Notes: generated by a model not told the origin, from the letters alone. A DNA stretch of 10,952 nucleotides from Intestinibacter sp964449895 (GCA_964449895.1 CAYVBY010000029.1:1-10952); one strand, 5' to 3'. Positions 1-8,028 are shown, numbered from the stretch's first letter. A program made the numbers and translations.

Positions 1-47
1 TGGTACTTGGTGGGAGACCGCCTGGGAGAGTAGGACGTAGCCACGTA
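1..47 (+). rRNA. rrf: 5S ribosomal RNA, 3' end (partial)
   Basis: The first ~47 bases match the conserved 3' part of bacterial 5S rRNA: the TGGTACTTGGTGGGAGACCG segment followed by a CCTGGGAGAGTAGG-type helix. The gene begins before the window. The exact 3' end is uncertain by a few bases because helix I cannot be paired without the missing 5' end. Its position ahead of a strong terminator suggests it is the last gene of an rRNA operon transcribed towards uvrB. Confidence 0.9.
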
Positions 48-84
48 ATCTTTTTAATTTTATAAAAAGTAAACATAACAACAT

Positions 85-137
85 AAAAAAACTACCTCAA
101 TTACTATTGGCTACAGTAATTGAGGTAGTTTTTTTAT
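85..137 (+). terminator. Rho-independent terminator of the rRNA operon
   Basis: A perfect 16-bp stem (90-105 pairing with 115-130) encloses a 9-base loop and is followed by seven T residues. Flanking A and T runs (85-89 and 131-135) can extend the stem. It lies about 40 bases after the 5S rRNA end and should stop rRNA transcription before uvrB. The A-run on the left means it could also act on the other strand, but no minus-strand gene is seen here. Confidence 0.93.
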
Positions 138-228
138 ATTTTTCTTTATAAAAGTATTTAAACTATATTTTTATGGGTAAAATATTTTTAGCGTATATGT
201 AAAAGTTCGAATATAGTAATATATATTA

Positions 229-237
229 TGGTATAAT
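229..237 (+). promoter_or_regulatory. Extended -10 promoter of uvrB
   Basis: TGGTATAAT is a perfect extended -10 element (TGn followed by TATAAT at 232-237). The hexamer 17 bp upstream (209-214, GAATAT) is a poor -35 match, which extended -10 promoters tolerate. Transcription would begin near 243-245, about 35 bases before the uvrB ATG. The placement between the rRNA terminator and uvrB supports its role. Start site and strength are inferred. Confidence 0.65.
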
Positions 238-245
238 TGAAAAAG

Positions 246-259
246 AAAACTAATGTTCG
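246..259 (+). promoter_or_regulatory. Candidate LexA (SOS) operator of uvrB
   Basis: Read on the minus strand the site is CGAACATTAGTTTT. It matches the core GAAC-N4-GTTY exactly and agrees with the Bacillus-type consensus CGAACRNRYGTTYC at 10 of 13 defined positions. It overlaps or immediately follows the predicted uvrB transcription start, a typical repressor position, and uvrB is a classic SOS gene in Firmicutes. LexA binding itself is inferred. Confidence 0.55.
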
Positions 260-261
260 AG

Positions 262-274
262 AAAGGTTAGGTGA
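262..274 (+). promoter_or_regulatory. uvrB ribosome-binding region
   Basis: AAAGG (262-266) and AGGTGA (269-274) are Shine-Dalgarno-like motifs upstream of the ATG at 279. They favour that start over the in-frame TTG at 237, which has no such motif upstream and overlaps the predicted -10 box. Confidence 0.6.
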
Positions 275-278
275 TATT

Positions 279-2246
279 ATGGATTTTAAATTAAAATCAG
301 ATTTTAAGCCTACTGGTGACCAACCAGAAGCTATTAGAGAAATTGTAAATGCTATAAATCATGATGAAAAATTTTCAACTCTATTGGGAGTTACAGGTTC
401 GGGAAAAACATTTACAATGGCAAATATAATACAAGAAGTGAAAAAACCAACTCTTATATTGGCACATAATAAAACGCTAGCGGCTCAACTTTATAGTGAA
501 TTTAAAGAATTTTTTCCAGATAATGCTGTGGAGTATTTTGTAAGTTATTATGATTACTATCAACCAGAGGCTTATGTAGCTCATAGTGATACTTATATAG
601 AGAAAGATGCGAGTATAAATGATGAGATAGATAAATTACGTCACTCAGCTACATCATCAATTTTGGAAAGGGAAGATGTTATTATAGTATCTTCAGTTTC
701 TTGTATATACGGTATAGGAGATCCAAAAGATTATAAAGAAATGATGTTATCGCTAAGAGTGGGAATGCAGGTTGAAAGAGATGATATCATAAAAAAATTA
801 ATAGAGATACAATACGAAAGAAACGATATAAATTTCGTGAGAGGAACTTTCAGAGTTAGAGGAGATGTTGTTGAAATTTTTCCTGTAAGTAATGATGAAA
901 GGGCTATCAGAGTGGAATTTTTTGGAGATGAGATAGATAGAATTACTGAAATTGATTATGTTACTGGTAAGATAGTAGGTACGAGAAATTATACAGCTAT
1001 TTTCCCAGCATCACATTATGTTACAACTCCAGAAAAAATAGAGGAAGCTATAAAATCTATAGAAAAAGAATTAGCCGAGGTAGTTCAGTATTTTAAGGAT
1101 AATGATAAATTACTTGAGGCACAAAGAATAGAACAGAGAACGAAATACGATATAGAAATGCTTAAGGAAATTGGATTTTGTCAAGGAATAGAAAATTATT
1201 CAAGACATATTACGGGAAGAAAGGAAGGAGAAAAACCATATACACTAATGAACTTTTTCCCAGATGACTTCTTGTTGATAGTAGATGAATCACATGTTAC
1301 CTTACCACAGGTTAGAGGTATGTACGCTGGAGATCATTCTAGAAAAAAATCATTAATAGATAATGGATTTAGACTTCCTTCAGCTTATGATAATAGACCT
1401 TTAAATTTCTCTGAATTTGAACAAAATATAAATCAAGCCTTATTTGTTTCTGCAACTCCGGGACCTTATGAAATAGAACATTCAACTACAGTTGCTCAAC
1501 AAATTATAAGACCTACAGGATTGCTTGATCCAATTATTGAAGTTAGACCTATAGAAAATCAAATAGATGACTTAGTAGGAGAAATAAACAAGGTTATAGC
1601 AAAAAATGAGAGAGTATTGATTACAACACTGACTAAAAAAATGAGTGAAGATTTAACTAATTATTTAAAAGAAATAGGAATAAAAGTAAAATATTTACAC
1701 TCTGATATAGTAACTTTAGAAAGAACTGAAATAATAAGAGATTTGAGATTGGGAGAATTTGATGTATTAGTTGGAATAAATCTACTTAGAGAAGGATTAG
1801 ATATTCCAGAAGTTTCGTTAATAGCTATTTTAGATGCGGATAAAGAAGGTTTCCTTCGTTCTGAAACTTCTTTGATACAAACAGTTGGGCGTGCAGCTAG
1901 AAACCAAGACGGTAGAGTTATTATGTATGCTGACAAAATTACGAAATCTATGGCGGCAACTATTGAAGAAACAGCTAGAAGAAGAGAAATACAATCTTTA
2001 TATAACAAAGAGTATGGAATTATTCCTAAAACTATTAAAAAAGGAATTAGAGATAATATAGAAACTCTTAAACTAGCAGATGAAGAAGAAATTTTTGGAA
2101 TTTCTGAAACTGATAATATTGAAGAAATTAAAGCTAATATAGAAAAATTACAAGGAGAAATGATGGAAGCTGCTACTAATTTACAATTTGAAAGAGCAGC
2201 TGAATTAAGAGATAAAATAAAAGAATTGGAATCTAAATTAAAATAA
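279..2246 (+). CDS. uvrB: UvrABC excinuclease subunit B (UvrB), DNA-damage helicase-like ATPase
   Basis: This encodes 655 residues, close to the usual UvrB length. UvrB is loaded onto lesions by UvrA, verifies damage by threading one strand behind a beta-hairpin, and recruits UvrC for incision in the cytoplasm. Visible features in order are the N-terminal FKPTGDQPEAI motif, Walker A GVTGSGKT (residues 37-44), the YYDYYQPEAY start of the beta-hairpin (from about residue 90), the DESH Walker B (336-339), helicase motif VI QTVGRAARN (from 534), and the C-terminal UVR motif (about 621-655, with NLQFERAAELRDKI) that contacts UvrC. The ATG at 279 is chosen because the protein then begins like known UvrBs. 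A longer frame from the TTG at 237 would add 14 residues but overlaps the TATAAT box. It is the first gene of the uvrB-uvrA-uvrC-hprK cluster and probably SOS-regulated. Confidence 0.97.
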   Translation: MDFKLKSDFKPTGDQPEAIREIVNAINHDEKFSTLLGVTGSGKTFTMANIIQEVKKPTLILAHNKTLAAQLYSEFKEFFPDNAVEYFVSYYDYYQPEAYVAHSDTYIEKDASINDEIDKLRHSATSSILEREDVIIVSSVSCIYGIGDPKDYKEMMLSLRVGMQVERDDIIKKLIEIQYERNDINFVRGTFRVRGDVVEIFPVSNDERAIRVEFFGDEIDRITEIDYVTGKIVGTRNYTAIFPASHYVTTPEKIEEAIKSIEKELAEVVQYFKDNDKLLEAQRIEQRTKYDIEMLKEIGFCQGIENYSRHITGRKEGEKPYTLMNFFPDDFLLIVDESHVTLPQVRGMYAGDHSRKKSLIDNGFRLPSAYDNRPLNFSEFEQNINQALFVSATPGPYEIEHSTTVAQQIIRPTGLLDPIIEVRPIENQIDDLVGEINKVIAKNERVLITTLTKKMSEDLTNYLKEIGIKVKYLHSDIVTLERTEIIRDLRLGEFDVLVGINLLREGLDIPEVSLIAILDADKEGFLRSETSLIQTVGRAARNQDGRVIMYADKITKSMAATIEETARRREIQSLYNKEYGIIPKTIKKGIRDNIETLKLADEEEIFGISETDNIEEIKANIEKLQGEMMEAATNLQFERAAELRDKIKELESKLK

Positions 2247-2336
2247 TCAGAAAGATTAAAGTTAATATAAATAATATAAACTAAAAAATATATACTGACT
2301 GATTAGAATGTATGTGTTGATAGAAAGGAATTTACA

Positions 2337-5162
2337 ATGGAAGACAAAATAGTCATAAGGGGTGCAAATGAAAATAATCTAAAAAATATTGATTTAACCA
2401 TCCCAAGAAATAAATTTATAGTTTTTACAGGGTTATCAGGTTCGGGAAAATCTTCCCTAGCATTTGATACAATTTATGCAGAAGGTCAAAGAAGATATAT
2501 GGAAAGTTTATCTTCTTATGCTAGACAGTTTTTAGGTCAAATGGAAAAACCAAATGTAGAATATATAGAAGGACTTTCACCTGCTATATCAATAGATCAA
2601 AAGACGACTTCAAAAAATCCAAGATCTACTGTTGGTACAGTTACAGAAATATATGATTATTTAAGACTTTTATTTGCTAGAGTTGGAGAAGTATATTGTC
2701 CTGAATGTGGAAATAAAATAAGTCAGATGACAGTACAAGAAATAGTAGATAAAATATTAGAATTTCCAGAAAGAACAAAGATACAAATATTATCTCCTAT
2801 AGTTAGAGGTCAAAAAGGAACACACAAAAAAGTAATTGAAAATATAAAAAAAGAAGGTTTTGTAAGAATAAGAGTAAATGGAGAAAATTATGAGGTTACA
2901 GATGATATTGAACTAAATAAAAACAAAAAACATCATATAGAGGTAGTTGTAGATAGAATAATTGTAAAATCAGGAATTGAAAATAGACTTTCAGATTCAA
3001 TTGAAACAGCTATCAAGCTATCAGATGGACTTGTAATAGCTCAAATTATAGATGGTGAAGAAATCATGTACTCTACTAAATTTGCTTGTCCAGATCATGG
3101 TATAGGAATAGAAGAATTATCACCAAGAATGTTTTCTTTTAATGCACCTTTTGGAGCTTGTGACGAGTGTAAAGGTATAGGTGAACGTAGAACTGTAGAT
3201 AGAAATCTTGTTATTCCAAATGAAGATTTATCTATAAATCAAGGAGCAATTGCAGCTTGGGGTTCTGTAAGTAAGAATAATGACACTTATTACAGTAAAA
3301 TGGTTAGAAGTTTAGCTGAAAAATTTAATGTATCATTAGATATTCCATTTAAAGATTTACCAGAGGACTTTGTAGAGGAACTTCTTTATGGAAAAAACAA
3401 TATAATGGTAGAATTTATATATGATTCAAAATACGGTGGAAGAAGAGAGTATAAAGCTCCTTTTGAAGGTGTTATCATGAATTTAGAAAGAAGATACAAT
3501 GAAACTTCATCTGATTACTCAAAGGAAAAAATAGATGAATTTATGGCAGAAACTCCTTGTCCAAAATGTCATGGAAATAGACTTAAAAAAGAAGTTTTAT
3601 CAGTTAAAATTGATGGTAAAAATATAATTGAAGTTACAAATCTTTCTATAAATGAATTAATAGATTTTATAAATAATTTAAAATTAAGTGAAAAAAATCA
3701 GTTTATTGCTCAGGAAATATTAAAAGAAATTAATGAAAGAGCATTATTTTTGAAAAATGTAGGATTGGAATATTTAAATCTTTCTAGAAAGGCTGGAACT
3801 TTATCAGGAGGGGAAGCTCAGCGTATTAGATTGGCTACTCAAATAGGTTCAGCTTTAGTTGGAGTTTTATATGTATTAGATGAACCAAGTATAGGACTTC
3901 ATCAAAGAGATAATGATAAATTAATAGCATCATTACAAAATTTAACTAAAATAGGGAATACTTTAATTGTAGTTGAACATGATGAAGATACTATGAGGGC
4001 TGTAGATTATATAGTAGATATAGGTCCTGGGGCAGGTATTCATGGTGGAAAAATAGTTGCTCAAGGTAAATTAGATGAAATAATAGCAAATGAAAATTCT
4101 ATAACAGGGTTGTATCTAAGTGGTAAGAAACGAATTGAAACACCAAAAACTATACGAGAAGGAAATGGAAATTTCATAGAAATAATAAAGGCAAATGAAA
4201 ATAATCTTAAAAATATAGATGTAAAGATTCCTCTAGGAAAATTTGTATGTATAACAGGTGTTTCAGGCTCAGGAAAAAGTACTTTAATAAATGAAATTTT
4301 ATACAAGAGTGTAGCTAACAAGGTAAATAAATCTAGACATAAACCTGGTAAGCACAAAGATATAACAGGTATAGAAAATATAGATAAAATAATAAATATA
4401 GATCAAAGTCCTATAGGAAGAACACCTAGATCTAATCCTGCAACATATACAGGAATATTCGATTATATAAGAGACTTATTTGCAATGACAAATGAAGCTA
4501 AGGCTAGAGGATACAAAAAAGGAAGATTTAGTTTCAATGTAAAAGGTGGAAGATGTGAAGCTTGTAAGGGCGATGGTATAATAAAAATTGAAATGCACTT
4601 CTTGCCAGATGTATATGTTCCTTGTGAGGTATGTAAGGGACAAAGATATAATAGAGAAACTTTACAAGTTAAATATAAGGACAAAACTATATCTGAGATA
4701 TTAGATATGAATGTGGAAGAAGCATTAGAATTCTTTGAAAATATACCTACAATAAAAAGAAAATTAGAAACATTGATGGATGTTGGGCTTTCTTATATAA
4801 AATTAGGTCAACCTTCTACACAATTATCAGGAGGAGAAGCTCAAAGAATTAAATTGGCAACAGAATTAAGTAAAAGACCTACAGGAAAAACATTATATAT
4901 TTTAGATGAACCTACAACTGGTTTACATATGGCAGATGTAGAAAAATTAATATATGTTTTACAAAGATTGGCGGATACTGGAAATTCTATAGTAGTTATA
5001 GAACATAATTTAGATGTAATAAAAAGTTGTGATTATATAATAGATTTAGGTCCGGAAGGTGGAGATAAAGGTGGGACTATAGTTGCTACAGGAACACCAA
5101 AGGAAGTATCTAAAGTAGATAAATCTTATACTGGACAATTTTTAAAGAAATACTTCGAATAA
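2337..5162 (+). CDS. uvrA: UvrABC excinuclease subunit A (UvrA), damage-sensing ABC ATPase
   Basis: This encodes 941 residues, normal for UvrA, which dimerises, detects helix distortion and delivers UvrB to lesions. Both ABC modules are complete: Walker A at 32-39 (GLSGSGKS) and 641-649 (GVSGSGKST), signatures LSGGEAQR at 489-496 and 830-837, and Walker B with LDEP at about 514-517 and 856-859. The DNA-binding zinc module CEAC/CEVC (C740, C743, C763, C766) is intact. The other zinc module has C251, H254, C275 and C278, with His where the CxxC type has Cys. An additional CPEC pair lies near residue 122 and a CPKC pair mid-protein. The start is supported by AAAGGA at 2324-2329, seven bases before the ATG. 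The 90-base gap after uvrB shows no clear terminator, so the two are probably co-transcribed. Confidence 0.98.
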   Translation: MEDKIVIRGANENNLKNIDLTIPRNKFIVFTGLSGSGKSSLAFDTIYAEGQRRYMESLSSYARQFLGQMEKPNVEYIEGLSPAISIDQKTTSKNPRSTVGTVTEIYDYLRLLFARVGEVYCPECGNKISQMTVQEIVDKILEFPERTKIQILSPIVRGQKGTHKKVIENIKKEGFVRIRVNGENYEVTDDIELNKNKKHHIEVVVDRIIVKSGIENRLSDSIETAIKLSDGLVIAQIIDGEEIMYSTKFACPDHGIGIEELSPRMFSFNAPFGACDECKGIGERRTVDRNLVIPNEDLSINQGAIAAWGSVSKNNDTYYSKMVRSLAEKFNVSLDIPFKDLPEDFVEELLYGKNNIMVEFIYDSKYGGRREYKAPFEGVIMNLERRYNETSSDYSKEKIDEFMAETPCPKCHGNRLKKEVLSVKIDGKNIIEVTNLSINELIDFINNLKLSEKNQFIAQEILKEINERALFLKNVGLEYLNLSRKAGTLSGGEAQRIRLATQIGSALVGVLYVLDEPSIGLHQRDNDKLIASLQNLTKIGNTLIVVEHDEDTMRAVDYIVDIGPGAGIHGGKIVAQGKLDEIIANENSITGLYLSGKKRIETPKTIREGNGNFIEIIKANENNLKNIDVKIPLGKFVCITGVSGSGKSTLINEILYKSVANKVNKSRHKPGKHKDITGIENIDKIINIDQSPIGRTPRSNPATYTGIFDYIRDLFAMTNEAKARGYKKGRFSFNVKGGRCEACKGDGIIKIEMHFLPDVYVPCEVCKGQRYNRETLQVKYKDKTISEILDMNVEEALEFFENIPTIKRKLETLMDVGLSYIKLGQPSTQLSGGEAQRIKLATELSKRPTGKTLYILDEPTTGLHMADVEKLIYVLQRLADTGNSIVVIEHNLDVIKSCDYIIDLGPEGGDKGGTIVATGTPKEVSKVDKSYTGQFLKKYFE
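2364..2393 (+). repeat. Intragenic direct repeat in uvrA, copy 1
   Basis: This 30-base segment encodes ANENNLKNID at the start of the first ABC module. It matches 4191-4220 at 28 of 30 positions, in the same reading frame. The two copies lie 1827 bases (609 codons) apart. The protein motif is conserved in both halves of UvrA, but the near-identity of the DNA is higher than the protein match requires. Confidence 0.85.
4191..4220 (+). repeat. Intragenic direct repeat in uvrA, copy 2
   Basis: This is the partner of the segment at 2364-2393, again encoding ANENNLKNID, at the start of the second ABC module. The two copies differ only at the 18th and 27th bases. Confidence 0.85.
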
Positions 5163-5206
5163 ACAAATTATCATAGTAATTTATAAATATTAAAAATATA
5201 ATAGAG

Positions 5207-5243
5207 GAAGCATTATAAATTTTAATAAAATTTATAATGCTTC
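5207..5243 (+). repeat. Perfect 18-bp inverted repeat (hairpin) between uvrA and uvrC
   Basis: Arms 5207-5224 and 5226-5243 are exact reverse complements with a single base between them, giving a long A+U-rich hairpin in the mRNA. No T run follows on the plus strand, so it is not a standard terminator of uvrA. On the minus strand there is a T-rich stretch only after several bases. It ends about 30 bases before the uvrC Shine-Dalgarno. A TATAAT hexamer (5197-5202) lies just upstream without a convincing -35, so a transcript starting there would begin almost at the hairpin. Possible roles are an mRNA processing or stability element, partial attenuation, or a small palindromic insertion. Confidence 0.8.
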
Positions 5244-5285
5244 TATAAAATATAGGAAAAGCAAAGATACAAAAGGAGAGTTTTA

Positions 5286-7100
5286 ATGTTTGATTTTCAA
5301 GAACAATTAAAATTGCTACCAAATGAACCTGGGGTTTATTTGATGAAAAATAAAAATGGAAAGATAATTTATGTAGGTAAGGCTATATCTTTAAAAAATA
5401 GAGTTAGACAATATTTCCAATCATCAAAAAATCATTCATCTAAAGTAAAATCCATGGTGAGTAATATTGCATCTTTTGAATATATAATTACAGATTCGGA
5501 ATTGGAGGCATTGATATTAGAATGTAATTTGATTAAACAATATAGACCAAAGTACAATGTATTGCTTAGGGATGATAAAACATATCCATATATAAAGGTT
5601 ACAACAAATGAAGATTATCCAAGAGTTATGAAAGTAAGACGAGTTTTAAAAGACAAAGCAAAATATTTTGGTCCATATACAAATGTAAGTGCAGTAAATG
5701 ATACATTAGAAGTTATAAGAAATACTTATCCAATAAGAAATTGTAATGTTGATATAGCAAAAGCAATAAAAAATAATACAAGACCTTGTTTAAATCATCA
5801 TATTAAAAAGTGCGTTGGACCATGTACAGGGAATGTATCAAAAGAAGAGTATGCAAAAATGATAGACGAGATAATAATGTTTTTATCTGGAAAAGAAGAA
5901 AATTTAATACAGCTTTTAAAGGAAAAGATGAATAAATGTGCCATGGAATTTAATTTTGAGGAGGCAGCTATTTATAGAGATAAAATTAAAAATCTTGAAG
6001 AAATAATGGAAAAACAAAAAATAGATGCATCTAGTTCTGATGTACATCAAGATTTAATTGCTCTTGCTAGAACTGAAGAAGAAGCTTGTGTTCAAGTATT
6101 TTTCGTTAGAAATGGAAAAATTATAGGAAGAGAGCATTTTATATTAGAAGGTGTAGATGGAAGTTCTTCTGCTTCAGTACTTGGATCATTTGTAAAGCAA
6201 TTTTATATGGAACAAGAGTATATTCCAAAAGAAATTATTATAGATGAGGAAATAGAAGATAATTATATTTTAGAAAAATGGTTAAGTGATAAAAAGGGAA
6301 ATAAGGTAACTATTAGAGTACCACAAAAAGGAGAAAAGAAAAATTTAATTGAAATGGTACGAAAAAATGCCATAGAATATCTAAATAAATTTTCTTATTT
6401 AAATAAACAAAAATATGAAAAAAGTATAGGAGCATTAACTCAATTAACAGAGTTACTTGAACTTGAAACAGTACCTAAAAGAATCGAAGCCTACGATATT
6501 TCAAATATTCAGGGAGTAGATTCAATTGGAAGTATGGTAGTTTTTACTGATGGAAAAAAAGATAAAAAAGAATATAGAAGATATAAAATTAAAACTATAG
6601 TAGGTCCAGATGATTATGGTTCAATGGCTGAAATAGTAGGAAGAAGAATTAAACATGGGAATTTACCGGATTTAATATTATTAGATGGTGGTAAAGGTCA
6701 AGTAAGTTCTGTTAAAAAGGTATTAGACGATAATAACCTACAAATACCTTTATGGGGAATGTTTAAAGATGATAAACATAGGACAAAGGGATTAATTAAT
6801 AAAGACAAAGAGATAACACTAGATAAGACAACTAATTTATATAGATTTGTGGCAAATATACAAGAAGAAGTCCATAATTATGCAATTACTTATCATAGAA
6901 GTTTAAGAACTAAATCTCTTACCAAATCAATATTAGATGAGATTCCAGGTGTAGGGGAAACTAGAAAAAAGAATCTTTTAAATTATTTTAAAAGCATTGA
7001 TGATATAAAATCTGCTACAGTTGAAGAATTATTAGAAGTTGATAGTATAAATAAATTAGTTGCAGAAAATATTTATAATTATTTTAGAACGGAGGAATAA
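5286..7100 (+). CDS. uvrC: UvrABC excinuclease subunit C (UvrC), dual-incision endonuclease
   Basis: This encodes 604 residues, typical for UvrC, which makes the 3' and then the 5' cut around a lesion bound by UvrB. The N-terminal GIY-YIG nuclease shows GVY (16-18), YVG (29-31), R39 and E78, matching the known catalytic Tyr, Arg and Glu. Four cysteines (C153, C168, C176, C180) have the spacing of the reported UvrC iron-sulfur site. A UVR motif (about 203-238, FNFEEAAIYRDKI) would bind UvrB. The RNase H-like domain carries D404 (YDISN), D467 (LLDGGKGQ) and H498 (DDKHR). The C-terminus (549-604) holds helix-hairpin-helix DNA-binding motifs, including IPGVGETRKKNLL. The ATG has AAGGAG at 5273-5278, seven bases upstream. 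The gene is complete and runs directly into hprK. Confidence 0.97.
   Translation: MFDFQEQLKLLPNEPGVYLMKNKNGKIIYVGKAISLKNRVRQYFQSSKNHSSKVKSMVSNIASFEYIITDSELEALILECNLIKQYRPKYNVLLRDDKTYPYIKVTTNEDYPRVMKVRRVLKDKAKYFGPYTNVSAVNDTLEVIRNTYPIRNCNVDIAKAIKNNTRPCLNHHIKKCVGPCTGNVSKEEYAKMIDEIIMFLSGKEENLIQLLKEKMNKCAMEFNFEEAAIYRDKIKNLEEIMEKQKIDASSSDVHQDLIALARTEEEACVQVFFVRNGKIIGREHFILEGVDGSSSASVLGSFVKQFYMEQEYIPKEIIIDEEIEDNYILEKWLSDKKGNKVTIRVPQKGEKKNLIEMVRKNAIEYLNKFSYLNKQKYEKSIGALTQLTELLELETVPKRIEAYDISNIQGVDSIGSMVVFTDGKKDKKEYRRYKIKTIVGPDDYGSMAEIVGRRIKHGNLPDLILLDGGKGQVSSVKKVLDDNNLQIPLWGMFKDDKHRTKGLINKDKEITLDKTTNLYRFVANIQEEVHNYAITYHRSLRTKSLTKSILDEIPGVGETRKKNLLNYFKSIDDIKSATVEELLEVDSINKLVAENIYNYFRTEE
7091..7095 (+). 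promoter_or_regulatory. hprK Shine-Dalgarno inside the uvrC 3' end
   Basis: GGAGG lies six bases before the ATG at 7102 and is part of the last codons of uvrC (Thr-Glu-Glu-stop). It fixes the hprK start at 7102 rather than the in-frame ATG at 7060 and suggests translational coupling. Confidence 0.85.
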
Positions 7101-7101
7101 A

Positions 7102-8028
7102 ATGGAATTAACAGATAGAGTATCAGTAACAGATCTTGTGAAAGATTTAGATTTAGATGTTGTTTATCAGCCAGAGGGCAAAGAATTTTTTGTAACATCA
7201 CAAGATGTCAATAGAACAGGACTAGCATTAGCTGGATACTTTGAATATTTTTCTTATGATAGAATACAAATAATTGGTATGGGAGAATATGCTTATTTTA
7301 AAAATATAGATAAAGAAAAAAGAAAGCAAATATTAGATAAGTTATTTTCTTATGAAATACCATGTTTAATAGTAACAAGAGGTTTAGAGATAGATGAGGA
7401 TATAATAGAAGCTGCTAAAAAACATGAAAAAATGATTATAAGTAGTGATAGAAATACAACTAGATTTATAAATGTAATATCAAACTATTTAGATAAAAAA
7501 TTGGCTTCTAGAGTTACAGTTCATGGAGTACTTGTAGATGTATATGGGATAGGTGTATTGATAAAAGGTGAGAGCAGTATAGGAAAATCAGAAACAGCTC
7601 TTGAACTTATTCAAAGAGGACATAGATTAGTAGCAGATGATGCTGTAGAAATAATAAAATTAGATGATAATAGACTTATTGGTCAAGCACCAGAATTATT
7701 AAAGTATTATATGGAAATAAGAGGAATTGGTATAATAGATGTTAGAAGTCTATATGGTGTAGGAGCAATTAAAAATGATAAGCAAATAGAATTAGTGATT
7801 CAATTGGAGGATTGGAATCAAACAAAATACTATGATAGATTAGGTTTAGATAAGGAATATGAAGAAATATTAGATTTAGAAGTTGAAAAACTTGTAGTGC
7901 CAGTAAAACCAGGAAGAAATACAGCTATGATAGTAGAAGTTGCAGCTATGAATTTTAGACAAAAGGTCATGGGATACGATGCAGCTGTTGAATTCACTCG
8001 AAAATTAGCTAAAACTATTCAAAAATAA
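7102..8028 (+). CDS. hprK: HPr kinase/phosphorylase (HprK/P)
   Basis: This encodes 308 residues, the usual length. The enzyme phosphorylates HPr of the PTS sugar-uptake system on Ser46 and can reverse the reaction, which controls carbon catabolite repression through CcpA in Firmicutes. Features are the N-terminal HPrK domain with the conserved LALAGY segment, H141, the P-loop GESSIGKS (156-163) running into ETALELIQRGHRL, the catalytic VADDAVE region with D179 and D180, the signature MEIRGIGIIDVRSLYG (from 204), and a C-terminal region ending in the MGYDAAVEF block. The P-loop has Ser at position 4, where many HprK proteins have Gly (GxSGxGKS). A single base separates the uvrC stop from this start. 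No gene for HPr is in the window. A murB-like gene that often follows hprK in clostridia is absent here, because the next genes run the other way. Confidence 0.96.
   Translation: MELTDRVSVTDLVKDLDLDVVYQPEGKEFFVTSQDVNRTGLALAGYFEYFSYDRIQIIGMGEYAYFKNIDKEKRKQILDKLFSYEIPCLIVTRGLEIDEDIIEAAKKHEKMIISSDRNTTRFINVISNYLDKKLASRVTVHGVLVDVYGIGVLIKGESSIGKSETALELIQRGHRLVADDAVEIIKLDDNRLIGQAPELLKYYMEIRGIGIIDVRSLYGVGAIKNDKQIELVIQLEDWNQTKYYDRLGLDKEYEEILDLEVEKLVVPVKPGRNTAMIVEVAAMNFRQKVMGYDAAVEFTRKLAKTIQK

Noticed and set aside
237..278. Longer uvrB reading frame starting at TTG 237 (14 extra residues)
   Set aside because: The TTG overlaps the predicted TATAAT, has no Shine-Dalgarno, and the extra residues do not resemble UvrB N-termini.
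1661..2008. Minus-strand open frames inside uvrB, uvrA (4061-4357, 4463-4684) and uvrC, and plus-strand frames inside hydA/hydB
   Set aside because: They lie opposite well-conserved genes, lack ribosome-binding sites and recognisable domains, and are antisense shadows.
2306..2317. Possible second LexA-like box before uvrA (GAAT-GTAT-GTGT)
   Set aside because: Only 6 of 8 core bases match and no convincing promoter accompanies it.
5197..5202. TATAAT hexamer before uvrC as a promoter
   Set aside because: No adequate -35 or TGn extension, and such hexamers are frequent in this A+T-rich spacer; kept only as a side note to the palindrome.
7060..7101. Longer hprK reading frame starting at ATG 7060
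   Set aside because: It would overlap uvrC by 41 bases. The ATG at 7102 has a GGAGG at ideal spacing and gives the standard HprK length.
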